A stretch of 64,000 nt of DNA from Fundidesulfovibrio magnetotacticus (GTDB lineage Bacteria > Desulfobacterota > Desulfovibrionia > Desulfovibrionales > Desulfovibrionaceae). The stretch spans positions 62,001-126,000 of the forward strand of contig NZ_BLTE01000001.1 in the NCBI RefSeq assembly GCF_013019105.1. The letters are read 5' to 3'. Below, in pieces: positions 9,460 to 17,913 of this stretch. A program made the translations under genes and the position numbers. The notes beneath the pieces were generated by a model. It worked only from the letters and a program-made list of their open reading frames with translations, was not told the DNA's origin and made no database searches. Position 1 is the stretch's first letter. Each line of letters opens with the position of its first letter.

Positions 9460-12400
9460 ACCCGGCGTCCTCCCGGTCGGCGGCCGGGGCCTGGGCGGCC
9501 GCCTGCTCGCCCGTCGGGACAGCCGTCGGCTCCAGCGCCTGGACGGGAGCATGCACGGCGGCTTGCCCGCCTGCCGGGGCGGGAACCCGCGCCCCGGCGC
9601 CTTCCCCCGCTCCCTCGATGAACTCCAACTGCGCCCGGCGCAGGGCCTGGGCCTTGTCCAGGCCTTGTTTCTCCTTGAGGGCGTAGAAGCGGCTCATGAG
9701 CCTGCCCGTGCTCTCGTCCGCCACGCTCCAGAGCGTGGCCAGCACGCCCTTGGCCCCCTGGCGCTGGGCCATGGCCCCGAAGCTCTCCACCTCCCGGCCG
9801 TCGCCCATCTTGCCCGTGCCGCCCACCGCCGTCTCGCAGGCCGAGAGCGTGAGCACGTTCACCTCGTTGAAGTCCAGGAGGCGGAGGCGGTCCAGGGTCA
9901 GGCGGTTGCCGTCGCCCAGCAGCAGGAACGAGTCCTGCTCCGTGCCCGGCCGGAACTGGAAGTGGCTGGCGATATGCAGCACGGGCGAAGCGACCACGGC
10001 CTGGCCCAGGGCGGCCTCGGTGAACTGCTCGTCGAGCTTCACCTGCCCGGAGATGGCCCGGGACACGGCCTCCAACTCACCGCGCACCGCAGGGAGCGGG
10101 CTGAAGCCCTCCACGCCGCGCGTGAGGCCCAGGCCGGAGAGCGTCCACTCCTGGGAGGGGCGGTCCTTGAGGTTTTTGCTGGCCACCTCGGTGTAGACCA
10201 CCGTGGCGTAGCGCTGGGCCAACCACTGCTCGCCGTCGTGCAGGGCCGCCATGGGGATGTAGCGCAGCGCGCCGTCCAGGGAGACCATGAGCGTCCTGGC
10301 CCCTGCCTGCTCCAGGTCCGCCCGCAGGGGTGCTATGAGGTGGCCGTAGAGTTCCCGGCCCAGGGGGCGCGGGTCCTGCCGGGGGTTGTCCAGGGTCTGG
10401 CGGAAGCGGCCCACCAGGGCGTTGAGGTCGGCGGCCTTGACGGGCGATTCCCGGGCGATCTGGGCGTCCGGGGTGGTGAGGATCAGCCAGAGCTTGTCCG
10501 GGGCCGCGATGGTGTGCAGGAGCACCGCGCCCTGGCCCAGCTCGCGCAGGGCGCCCTGGAGTGATTTGAGGTCCTTGAGCTGCATCTCGCCCAGTTCCCG
10601 GGCGCGCTCGGTCGAGACCTGGGCGAGGCCGGACTCGATCCCGGCCAGGGTTTTGAGGAAGACGGCGCGCCCGGCCTCCAGGTCCTTGGAGAGGGCGTCG
10701 TAACGGGCCTGCTCCTCGGGCGAGAGGCCCAGCTTGAGCTTCCTGCGCAGCTCGCCGTGCTCGCGGCCCAGGGAGGCCAGCTGGTCGGAGATTTCCTGGA
10801 AGCGCCGGGCGTACTGTTCCTCGGCCGGGGTGTAGGCGGCGGTGGTGGCGCGAACGTCCTGGGTGGAGTCGCGGCGCACGAAGCCGAAGTATTCGTCCTC
10901 CTTGAGCATGCGCTGCACCTGCTGGGCTTCGGGTATGCGCCCCTGGGACATCAGGAGGTCGGCAAGGTGGGTGTAGGAGAACTCGTTCTTGGTCAGAAAG
11001 GATTTCTGGAGGTCTTTGTCCAGGGAGGAGATGTTGCGGCGCATGGATTGGAGGATGTTCACGGCCTGCTTGCCGTGGAGGATGGCCGAGGCGAGGTTGC
11101 CCTGGCCGACTTGGAAGTGGGACATGGTGGAGAGGACGGTGTGCTTCGCCACCACGGCATCCGTGGGCAGGATAACGGCCAGGGCGCGCTCCTGGAGCAG
11201 CATGGCCTGTTCACGGTTCCCCGTGGTCCATTCCAGCCAAGCCAGCCTATTAAGGCTGGTGGCGGTGTCCGGGTGCTCTGGCCCCAGAGCCTTTTCACGG
11301 ATGGCCAGCGCGCGCTCATGTAGAGGCTTCGCCTGGGCGTAGTCGCCCATGGACTCGAGCAGAGCGGCCAGGTTGTTCAGGCTGGTGGCTGTGGACGGGT
11401 GCTCAGGCCCCTGGACCTTCTCACGGATGGCCAGCACGCGCTCGAAGAGAGGCTTCGCATGGGCGTAGTCGCCCATGGACTTGAACAGAGCGGCCAGGTC
11501 GTTCAGGCTGGTGGCTGTGGACGGGTGCTCAGGCCCCAGGACCTTCTCAAGGACCGCCAGCGCACGCTCGTAGAGAGGCTTCGCATGGGCGTAGTCGCCC
11601 ATGGACTTGAACAGACCGGCCAGGTCGTTCAGGCTGGTGGCTGTGGACGGGTGCTCAGGCCCCTGGACCTTCTCACGGATGGCCAGCGCACGCTCGTAGA
11701 GAGGCTTCGCATGGGCGTAGTCGCCCATGGACTTGAACAGACCGGCCAGGTTGTTCAGGCTTGTGGCGGTGTCCGGGTGTTCAGGCCCCTGGACCTTCTC
11801 ACGGATCGCCAGCACGCGCTCGTAGAGAGGCTTCGCATTGGCGTAGTCGCCCATGGACTCGAGCAGAACGGCCAGGTTGTTCAGGCTGGTGGCGGTGTCC
11901 GGGTGCTCAGGCCCCTGGACCTTTTCAAGGACCGCCAGCGCACGCTCGTAGAGAGGCTTCGCATGGGCGTAATCGCCCATGGACTTGAACAGAGCGGCCA
12001 GGTTGTTCAGGCTGGTGGCGGTGTCCAGGTGCTCAGGCCCCAGGACCTTTTCACGGAGGGTCAGCGCCTCCCGGGCCAGGGGCAGCGTCTCGGCGTACTT
12101 GCCTTGGTCGTACAAGGCCACCACGCGGCGATTGAGGTCACTGGCCGCGGCGTTAAGAACACGGGCCTCGGCCTCGGCCCGGTCCTCGCCCCTGGCCTGG
12201 GCCTTTCTTCCGGCCCACCGGGCCTCCTCCTGGTGGTCGCCCGATCTTCCGGCCAGGGTGACCATGCCGTCCAGCGCGTCCACGCCGTCCGGGTTGAGCT
12301 TCAGGGCCGCCTCGAATTCCCGTGCGATGGCCGCGTTGTCGCCGTATCGCCAGAGCCCCCAGCCCAGCCAGTTGCGCGCCAGATAGGACTCCGGCGCAAG

Positions 12401-13048
12401 GCGCGCGGCCTCCTTGTAGGGAGCAAGATCGGGCTTGGCGTCCTTGTCCCGAAAGCCATGAACGGCGTAATGCTCCATGGTGGCCGCGCCCAGGGCCTCC
12501 AGGGCCTTAGGGCTGGTCTTCTCGGTCCACAGGGTCCTGGATCGCTGTCCCTCGGCAAGTGGCAGGCCGTTGGACGCCAGGAAGTCCAAAAGCCCCGCGC
12601 GCAGACCCTGAAGGCCCGTGTCCGGGTCCAGCGGCAGCACGGCCCGGGCCATGTTGCCGCCCTGCACGTCAAAGAGCCATGCATCGACCGTGCGCCGTTT
12701 GGCGTCCGTGAAGCGCCCGCCCAGCACGTAGCGGACTTCGGCCTTCCTGGCGGCCTCGCCAGGATCGATCGCCGGTCCGCGCCCGACGGCGTATTCCCGG
12801 AAGTCCTTCTCCGAGGCGAAGAGCTTGCCCAAATGCCAGATCAGGGCGTTCTGCTCCAGTCCGTCGTGCGCGAAGAGGGTCATCTCCAGGGCGTTCTGCA
12901 CGCCCATGCCCAGGCTGCCGTCCACCTGCCCCTGGGCCGGGAGCACGGGCAGCACCAGGAGCTTCGGCCGCCCGGCGGCGGTGGCAATGGCCGCACCGGC
13001 AAGAACGAACAGGGACAACAGCAGAAACCTGGCGATACGTGCGAGCAT
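9329..13048 (-). CDS. TPR-CHAT cysteine peptidase homologue with perfect-type 42-residue repeats (CHAT 2)
   Basis: A 1239-residue exported CHAT protein. The ATG has AGGAGG six bases upstream and opens a signal peptide (FLLLSLFVLAGAAIATAAG). Residues about 25-190 resemble a periplasmic domain found before TPRs (it reads LLVLPVLPAQGQVDGSLG near the start). Conventional TPRs follow, then seven almost identical 42-residue units of the Tpr_12/kinesin-light-chain type (GPEHPDTATSLNNLA, SMGDYAHAKPLYERAL). A coiled coil precedes the CHAT domain, which has His1029 (HIASHF) and Cys1071 (LSACETA). The C-terminus carries the same linker and terminal strand as CHAT 1. The repeats probably form a scaffold for a partner, and the conserved dyad implies active proteolysis. 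Gap to the upstream pseudo-caspase: 98 bases. Confidence 0.87.
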   Translation of the reverse strand: MLARIARFLLLSLFVLAGAAIATAAGRPKLLVLPVLPAQGQVDGSLGMGVQNALEMTLFAHDGLEQNALIWHLGKLFASEKDFREYAVGRGPAIDPGEAARKAEVRYVLGGRFTDAKRRTVDAWLFDVQGGNMARAVLPLDPDTGLQGLRAGLLDFLASNGLPLAEGQRSRTLWTEKTSPKALEALGAATMEHYAVHGFRDKDAKPDLAPYKEAARLAPESYLARNWLGWGLWRYGDNAAIAREFEAALKLNPDGVDALDGMVTLAGRSGDHQEEARWAGRKAQARGEDRAEAEARVLNAAASDLNRRVVALYDQGKYAETLPLAREALTLREKVLGPEHLDTATSLNNLAALFKSMGDYAHAKPLYERALAVLEKVQGPEHPDTATSLNNLAVLLESMGDYANAKPLYERVLAIREKVQGPEHPDTATSLNNLAGLFKSMGDYAHAKPLYERALAIREKVQGPEHPSTATSLNDLAGLFKSMGDYAHAKPLYERALAVLEKVLGPEHPSTATSLNDLAALFKSMGDYAHAKPLFERVLAIREKVQGPEHPSTATSLNNLAALLESMGDYAQAKPLHERALAIREKALGPEHPDTATSLNRLAWLEWTTGNREQAMLLQERALAVILPTDAVVAKHTVLSTMSHFQVGQGNLASAILHGKQAVNILQSMRRNISSLDKDLQKSFLTKNEFSYTHLADLLMSQGRIPEAQQVQRMLKEDEYFGFVRRDSTQDVRATTAAYTPAEEQYARRFQEISDQLASLGREHGELRRKLKLGLSPEEQARYDALSKDLEAGRAVFLKTLAGIESGLAQVSTERARELGEMQLKDLKSLQGALRELGQGAVLLHTIAAPDKLWLILTTPDAQIARESPVKAADLNALVGRFRQTLDNPRQDPRPLGRELYGHLIAPLRADLEQAGARTLMVSLDGALRYIPMAALHDGEQWLAQRYATVVYTEVASKNLKDRPSQEWTLSGLGLTRGVEGFSPLPAVRGELEAVSRAISGQVKLDEQFTEAALGQAVVASPVLHIASHFQFRPGTEQDSFLLLGDGNRLTLDRLRLLDFNEVNVLTLSACETAVGGTGKMGDGREVESFGAMAQRQGAKGVLATLWSVADESTGRLMSRFYALKEKQGLDKAQALRRAQLEFIEGAGEGAGARVPAPAGGQAAVHAPVQALEPTAVPTGEQAAAQAPAADREDAGCGQAIQAKGQSPSRAGDAPPAGDFPGYSHPFYWAPFILMGNWR
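11201..12082. repeat. Seven tandem 126-bp units coding TPR repeats
   Basis: Seven in-frame units of 126 bases each (42 codons), with boundaries at 12082, 11956, 11830, 11704, 11578, 11452 and 11326. Each encodes a TPR motif starting PLYERAL and ending YAHAK. Adjacent units differ by only a few bases, so unit number may vary by recombination. This is a coding repeat, not a CRISPR array. Confidence 0.9.
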
Positions 13049-13146
13049 GGAGAACCTCCTGCCCAGCGGGCGGACGCGCGGCCGTTCTTCGTCGCGCGCC
13101 TGCCTTGGGCGTTCCCGCGTTCACTCCGCGCGGGACGGCACACCGG

Positions 13147-13947
13147 CTACTTCGCCTGAGACAGGGGAAAATCGACGTGCCCGGTGCTCAGGAGCACGGG
13201 CGTCTGCTTCATCCCCAGGGCCTTCAGGCGCTGTCCGGCGTAGGCTCCGACGTCCAGGAAAGTCACTTGTTCAGCGCCCGGGCGGACCGCCTTGCCGGAG
13301 AGCCCTTCCAGAAGCACGGCCGTGAACGCCCCGTTGACGCTGGGCGTCTTTGTTTCCACGGCCATTTGATCCGAGGTGCTGGCCAGGAGCGCCGCGAAAC
13401 CCTGCTCGCGACCGCCGCAGACCCGGGCGACCTGCCGCGCGAAGTCTCCGGCGTGGCAGACGTCGGCCACCAGCAGCACGTCGCTTTTGACGCCGCACAG
13501 CGCGCGCACGATTTCCTCGAAGGAGAGGCCGGTGGTCCTGGCCTCTTTCATGGTCCCCCCCGAAGGAAGAAACCAGGCCGTGCCGTCGGAGGCGCGCGCT
13601 GCGTATCCGGCTAGAAAGACCACCGCAAGGTCCCCAGGAGCGGGGGCCTGGGCGATCCAGCGCAGGCCGTCCAGTACGGCGGCCTTGTCGCCGCCCAGCA
13701 CGGCGCGCCCGTCCACATTGGCGAACACGCCGCCGCGCTGCGCCTCCAGGAGGGTCAGCATGGCCCGGGCGTCATTCTCGGCGGCTTCAAGGGAGGCTTC
13801 GCCGCTCTTGTCCACGCCAACGCTCAGAACGTAGAGAGCCCGCCCTGGCGTGTCCCCGATCTTGACGGCCTTTCCCGCCAGCGCGGGACGAATGGTGAGA
13901 GCGCAAAGCATCAACAGGACAGATACAAGCAGATTGACCCTACGCAT
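13147..13947 (-). CDS. Caspase-family protein lacking the catalytic His (pseudo-caspase), exported
   Basis: A 266-residue caspase-fold protein with a signal peptide (LLVSVLLMLCALTIRPALA) and a good GGAG site seven bases upstream of the ATG. The fold is clear: ALYVLSVGVD opens the first strand, and VADVCHAG carries Cys164 at the usual nucleophile position. The strand that should end in G-H-G instead reads VVFLAGYAARAS, placing Tyr115 where the catalytic His belongs. In this family loss of that His removes the dyad, so I infer a non-catalytic regulator, decoy or scaffold for the active caspases nearby. It lies 54 bases downstream of the trypsin-like gene and 98 upstream of CHAT 2 in one orientation, consistent with one operon. 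Confidence 0.8.
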   Translation of the reverse strand: MRRVNLLVSVLLMLCALTIRPALAGKAVKIGDTPGRALYVLSVGVDKSGEASLEAAENDARAMLTLLEAQRGGVFANVDGRAVLGGDKAAVLDGLRWIAQAPAPGDLAVVFLAGYAARASDGTAWFLPSGGTMKEARTTGLSFEEIVRALCGVKSDVLLVADVCHAGDFARQVARVCGGREQGFAALLASTSDQMAVETKTPSVNGAFTAVLLEGLSGKAVRPGAEQVTFLDVGAYAGQRLKALGMKQTPVLLSTGHVDFPLSQAK

Positions 13948-14001
13948 GCGAAGACTCCTTCACAGCACCGTCCATGCTGCGCTGACGGTTTCATTCCATG
14001 A

Positions 14002-14892
14002 TCAACGCGCCTTCTTCAGGATCTCCTTCACTTGCTCCACGGGCACGGCGAAGCCCAGGCCGATGGAGAACCCCTGTTCGCCCTTGCGCGCGGCGCTGCG
14101 GATGGCATGGCTTACGCCCACCACCTGGCCCTGCATGTCCACGATGGGGCCGCCGGAGTTGCCCGGGTTCAGGGGGGCGTCCGTCTGGATCATGCCGGGG
14201 CCGTTTTGATCGAGCCTGCGGCCCTTGGCGCTCACGATGCCCGAGGTGACGGTGAAGGTGAACCCGAAGGGGTTGCCCATGGCCAGCACGGGCTCGCCCA
14301 CCTCGATGTCCAGGCTGTCCCCCAGGGCGAGGCCCCTGAAGGCCTTGTCGGTCTCCACGCGCAGCACGGCCAGGTCGGTGCGCTCGTCGAAAACGGCCAC
14401 GGCGGCGGGGAGCACGGTCTGGTCCTGGGTGACCACATAGAGGCGCTTGAACTCTCCGGCCACGTGGGCAGCCGTGACGACGAGGTTGGTGTCTGCCACG
14501 AAGAAGCCGGAACCGAAGACGCGTAGATCCTTGGGGTCCACCTTTCCGGGCTTGGCCTGGGGCGAGTTCATTCCTTCCGGGGCCTGGGGCGAGTTCTTTC
14601 CTTCCGGGGCCTGGGGCTTGGCCTTGCGAGCGAAAAGGTCGCGCTCTTCGGGAAAGCTGTCGCCGAACTCCTCAAAAAAGCGCTTCAGGGCTTGATCCTT
14701 TTCCTGGTCCTGCCCGCCCCTGGATCGGGGGCGCTCCTCCGAGAGGTTGGCGGCAATGCCCACCACCGAGGGCAGGGCTTGGCGCGAAACGGTGACCGAA
14801 CCCGGGGGGGCGGGTTGGGCGCTCGAAGCGATGTTTGGAGAAAGGCCGATCGAGGCGGCGCTCAAGAACGCGGCGAACAGAAGATGACGCAT
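14002..14892 (-). CDS. Trypsin-like (S1C) serine protease without PDZ domain
   Basis: A periplasmic HtrA/Deg-type serine protease core of 296 residues. A signal peptide (LFAAFLSAASIGLSPNIASS) precedes a charged linker holding two near-identical QAPEG(K/M)NSP units. The catalytic triad is visible: His143 in VTAAHVAG, Asp173 in ERTDLAVL and Ser246 in GNSGGP. Unlike DegP/DegS it ends right after the protease domain, with no PDZ module, so regulation by peptide binding to a PDZ is not available. It sits between the PPC-like protein and the pseudo-caspase with gaps near 55 bases on both sides. A role in processing the neighbouring exported caspase or CHAT proteins is an inference from position. 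Confidence 0.85.
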   Translation of the reverse strand: MRHLLFAAFLSAASIGLSPNIASSAQPAPPGSVTVSRQALPSVVGIAANLSEERPRSRGGQDQEKDQALKRFFEEFGDSFPEERDLFARKAKPQAPEGKNSPQAPEGMNSPQAKPGKVDPKDLRVFGSGFFVADTNLVVTAAHVAGEFKRLYVVTQDQTVLPAAVAVFDERTDLAVLRVETDKAFRGLALGDSLDIEVGEPVLAMGNPFGFTFTVTSGIVSAKGRRLDQNGPGMIQTDAPLNPGNSGGPIVDMQGQVVGVSHAIRSAARKGEQGFSIGLGFAVPVEQVKEILKKAR

Positions 14893-14947
14893 GAAAACTC
14901 CGGGATGAGGCGCGGGCGCGGCCTTGTGGCCGCGCCCGCCAACGGGA

Positions 14948-15655
14948 TTACGGAATGTACATCAGGTAGTTGGAAGAGACATTACCGAGGTTCCTGATCT
15001 TGATGGTGAAGGGTCCCTGCCAGCGGGGCGACCATTCCACAAGGCAGCGGGAGGTCCTGTCGATGTCCTTGCCGATGAGGTTGCCGTTCTGGTCGTAGAC
15101 GAAGAGGTCGATGTCGGCGTCGCCGTCACCGATCACCAGGACCCCGGCGCGTTCGTTGCCCTTGAAGACAAACTCCTTGTAGATGTCGGAATAGCCGGCC
15201 TTCACGTTTTCCAAAATGCGGATGGGGCCGTTCACGACCTGGCGGGTGGAGCCCTGTTTCATCTCCTGCTCGATCACCTCGATCAGCTTGGCGTTGCCCT
15301 TGGCCAGGGTCTTGGCTTCGGCCAGAAGCTTCTCGGGGGTGTCCAGTTCGCCTTTGCCCTTGGCGTCGCCCTTACCCTCGCCTTCGGTGGTCTTGGCCTT
15401 CGTGGCCTCGGTGACGGGAGTGTTCTTCATGATCTGCGCGGCGGTAAGCAGCGCCACCGCGGACTGGTTGGCCCGGCCATACTCCGCGAGCTGCGCGGCC
15501 ATGGCCAGGGCTTCCAGGCGCTTGGCCTCGTCGGAGACCTTGGCGGTTTTATCTTCGGAAGCGTTGGGATTCTTGTCCTGGGCCATGGCGGCCGGGGCCG
15601 CCAGGACCAGGGCCAACATCAGAGACACCACGATACGAGACACACGGAATTGCAT
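14948..15655 (-). CDS. Secreted protein with C-terminal pre-peptidase-like (PPC) domain
   Basis: A 235-residue exported protein. The ATG at 15655 has GGAG eight bases upstream and starts a signal peptide (IVVSLMLALVLAAPAAMAQ); a longer reading frame would run into the caspase gene upstream. The middle is helical and Lys/Glu/Ala-rich. The last ~110 residues look like a bacterial pre-peptidase C-terminal beta sandwich (VLVIGDGDADIDLFVYDQNG, then PFTIKIRNLG and NYLMYIP). PPC domains normally accompany secreted peptidases and bind calcium or mask them. As a free-standing protein it may bind or chaperone the neighbouring proteases. No catalytic motif is visible. Confidence 0.7.
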   Translation of the reverse strand: MQFRVSRIVVSLMLALVLAAPAAMAQDKNPNASEDKTAKVSDEAKRLEALAMAAQLAEYGRANQSAVALLTAAQIMKNTPVTEATKAKTTEGEGKGDAKGKGELDTPEKLLAEAKTLAKGNAKLIEVIEQEMKQGSTRQVVNGPIRILENVKAGYSDIYKEFVFKGNERAGVLVIGDGDADIDLFVYDQNGNLIGKDIDRTSRCLVEWSPRWQGPFTIKIRNLGNVSSNYLMYIP

Positions 15656-15695
15656 TAACGATACTCCATGGGTTGATGTTGATTGGGGCCGATCC

Positions 15696-17846
15696 CTACT
15701 CCGCCACGAACTCTCCAAGCATGGTGGACCACTCCGCGGCCCCCGTGCCGCCCGCAGGCAACCCGCGCGTGCTTTGCTTGCCGGAGCTGACCTCGAACAG
15801 GGTTTCCAGCGGATTGGGGACAGCCCTCTTTGCCGAGCGGAGCGCGCCCTGTTCCAGCAGACGCACGTCCACGGGTTCCCTGCTCGTGAGCACGCGCACG
15901 TATTCCTTTGCCTCGGTGAGATACAGGCCGCCACGGCAAAACATCTTGGTCTGGCCCGGCTGGATCTGATGGATGGTGTCGGTGGGATTCATCGCACCGC
16001 GGTCAAAGGGCACGGCGAGCACCTGCCCGCTCTTGCTGATGTTGATCACATAGAAATGCAGCGGGAGCTCCGTGAGGTTTTCGGCCTCGAAGAGCAGTGC
16101 CGTCTTGCCCGCCGGGCGCCGGACGGCCGCCAGATCGGCCAGGTTCACGGTCATGGTCCGTTTCCAGATGGCGCCGTCCAATTCCACGAACTCCGTGCAA
16201 TCCCGCGACACCGCGGCAGGGCCGAGGTGCGGCACGAACACGTGCACCTTCACGTTCACCGAGGCGGGCATTCCGGGCGCTCCCTGAAGGCTCAACAAGC
16301 CGCGCATGCGCACGATCTTGCCCAGGGACTCCACAAGATCGGCCTGCCCTTTTCCGTCCAGGGCGTAGTGCAGCTTCCCCTGGTCGGCGCTGAACATCTC
16401 GTCGGGGCTCAGAACCCAGCACTGGGGTTGGGCGTCCTCGAAGGACTGGGGCAGGCTGTCGCCCTCCCGGGCGTAGACGGGCTTGCCGGACGCGTCCTGT
16501 TTGGGGCGCAGGATCCACAGCACAACATCGGCGGCCGCCTGGCTCTCCACAACTTCCACGGCCGGCATGTTCCGTTCAAGATGTTTGCGCAGGGCGTCCA
16601 GGGCGGATTTGTCCTGGGGCAGATCGGCGCGAAGGTACACTGCCAGAGGTTTGGCGGAGGGCATGTAGCGGTCGATCTCGAGGAGGTCGCCCGGCTTGAA
16701 CGCCCCTTGGACGGTTCCGTCGGCCCCGGTTGCATCCAATTCCGTGATGGTCAGCGTGCCCTGGGACGGGTCCTGCCCGGCCTTGCGCAGCACGCTGCCC
16801 CTGGTCATGCCGAGCAGGGCGCCCGCGTCGATGGTGGCGGTGGTCCCGTCCGAGGAGACGGACAGCACGCAGTAGCGAGGCTTTCCCTGTGCGGCGCTCC
16901 CGCCGCCGACCGGTCGGGAGCCGTCGCCGTCCATCCGGGGCTGCTGCCGGAGGCCGTCGTTGGCCATCATGGCCGAGGCGCGCCGGAAGGCGTCCCTCCA
17001 GGTGTCCGTTGGGGAGGCTGTCTCCAGGGCCTTGGCCCAGAACCAGGTGAACGCACCCTGTTGGCGGCCGGTTTCGCGGTCGTGATATTCGGAGGCAGCC
17101 TCCTTGTCCCGGGCGGAGCCGATGGCCACCCAGGAGGCCTTGGCCTGGTTGTAGCTGCGGGCGCCCAGGGGGTGCGGCCTTGCGTCCATGGCCACGCCGC
17201 GCGTGCGCAGGGACTCCGCCCCCCGGGTGATGGTTCCCGAGTGGCAGGAATCGGAGACGAAGACCACATTGGGACAGCGGGCCGCGATCAGGCCGAGCAG
17301 TTCGTTGAGTTCGTCGTCGAGCAGGTCGTAGGCGTCCATGGAGGCGTTGGGGTCCACCTTGGCGTCGGCGGCGGACGCGGGGTCGCACTGCTGCTTCGCC
17401 GACGGCGGCGAGGTGGCGGGCGGCCGGGAACCGTATGTGACCAGGGTGGAATCGAGCCCTTCGCGTCCTGCCTCGTCGCCGTTGAGGTCGCAGGTGCGCG
17501 AGCCGTGACCCGCGTAGTGGATGTACACGCGGTCGTCCGGCCCGACCTTGGCCGCAAGTTCTTCCAGAGCCTTGCGGATGGCGGTGTGGGTGGCCTGGCT
17601 GTCGCGCAGGACGGTCACTTCCTCGGGCTTGAAGCCCAGACGCGGCGTGAGCAGCACCGCGCGCATGAGGGCCACGTCGTTGCCAGCCCCTTTGAGATCG
17701 GAGAACCCCGTCCCTTGGTACGAATCAATGCCGATGAGCAGCGCGTGGCCGCGCGCGTGGGCAAGGTCCGTCACCGCGAGGAAGCCCGCCAGGAGCAGGG
17801 CCGCAACGATCAGACCGGCCTCGCGGTTTCTCGTGACGTTCTTCAT
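15696..17846 (-). CDS. Caspase-family protein with DUF4384-like C-terminus, exported
   Basis: A 716-residue protein with a signal peptide or anchor (LIVAALLLAGFLAVTDLAHA). The caspase domain occupies residues about 30-300: ALLIGIDSYQG begins it, the His is residue 114 (IHYAGHGSR) and the nucleophile Cys201 (FVSDSCHSG). The spacing between them is long, with an acidic insert. The rest is a beta-rich region, ending in a DUF4384-type module (LPLHFYVINISKSGQVLAVP near residue 615), a domain often attached to caspases and kinases in delta-proteobacteria. The C-terminal part probably senses a ligand or partner. It is 67 bases downstream of the anti-sigma gene, so it is a likely direct target of that sigma factor. 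Confidence 0.85.
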   Translation of the reverse strand: MKNVTRNREAGLIVAALLLAGFLAVTDLAHARGHALLIGIDSYQGTGFSDLKGAGNDVALMRAVLLTPRLGFKPEEVTVLRDSQATHTAIRKALEELAAKVGPDDRVYIHYAGHGSRTCDLNGDEAGREGLDSTLVTYGSRPPATSPPSAKQQCDPASAADAKVDPNASMDAYDLLDDELNELLGLIAARCPNVVFVSDSCHSGTITRGAESLRTRGVAMDARPHPLGARSYNQAKASWVAIGSARDKEAASEYHDRETGRQQGAFTWFWAKALETASPTDTWRDAFRRASAMMANDGLRQQPRMDGDGSRPVGGGSAAQGKPRYCVLSVSSDGTTATIDAGALLGMTRGSVLRKAGQDPSQGTLTITELDATGADGTVQGAFKPGDLLEIDRYMPSAKPLAVYLRADLPQDKSALDALRKHLERNMPAVEVVESQAAADVVLWILRPKQDASGKPVYAREGDSLPQSFEDAQPQCWVLSPDEMFSADQGKLHYALDGKGQADLVESLGKIVRMRGLLSLQGAPGMPASVNVKVHVFVPHLGPAAVSRDCTEFVELDGAIWKRTMTVNLADLAAVRRPAGKTALLFEAENLTELPLHFYVINISKSGQVLAVPFDRGAMNPTDTIHQIQPGQTKMFCRGGLYLTEAKEYVRVLTSREPVDVRLLEQGALRSAKRAVPNPLETLFEVSSGKQSTRGLPAGGTGAAEWSTMLGEFVAE

Positions 17847-17913
17847 GGCTTCGTCTCTCCCTGGTGGTGTCTCCTGTCTGCGTGGACGGACACCGGATCA
17901 AAGATTGTCGCTG

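Noticed and set aside
9300-9461. N-terminal extension of the first CHAT protein into the neighbouring gene
   Set aside because: The extension would be the repeat DNA of the second gene read in another frame; the ATG at 9299 gives a clean signal peptide.
11201-12082. Tandem array as a CRISPR
   Set aside because: Units are 126 bases, contiguous without spacers and in frame with TPR coding sequence.
14002-14892. Trypsin-like protein as DegP/DegS
   Set aside because: The chain ends after the protease domain and lacks any PDZ module; only the protease core is shared.
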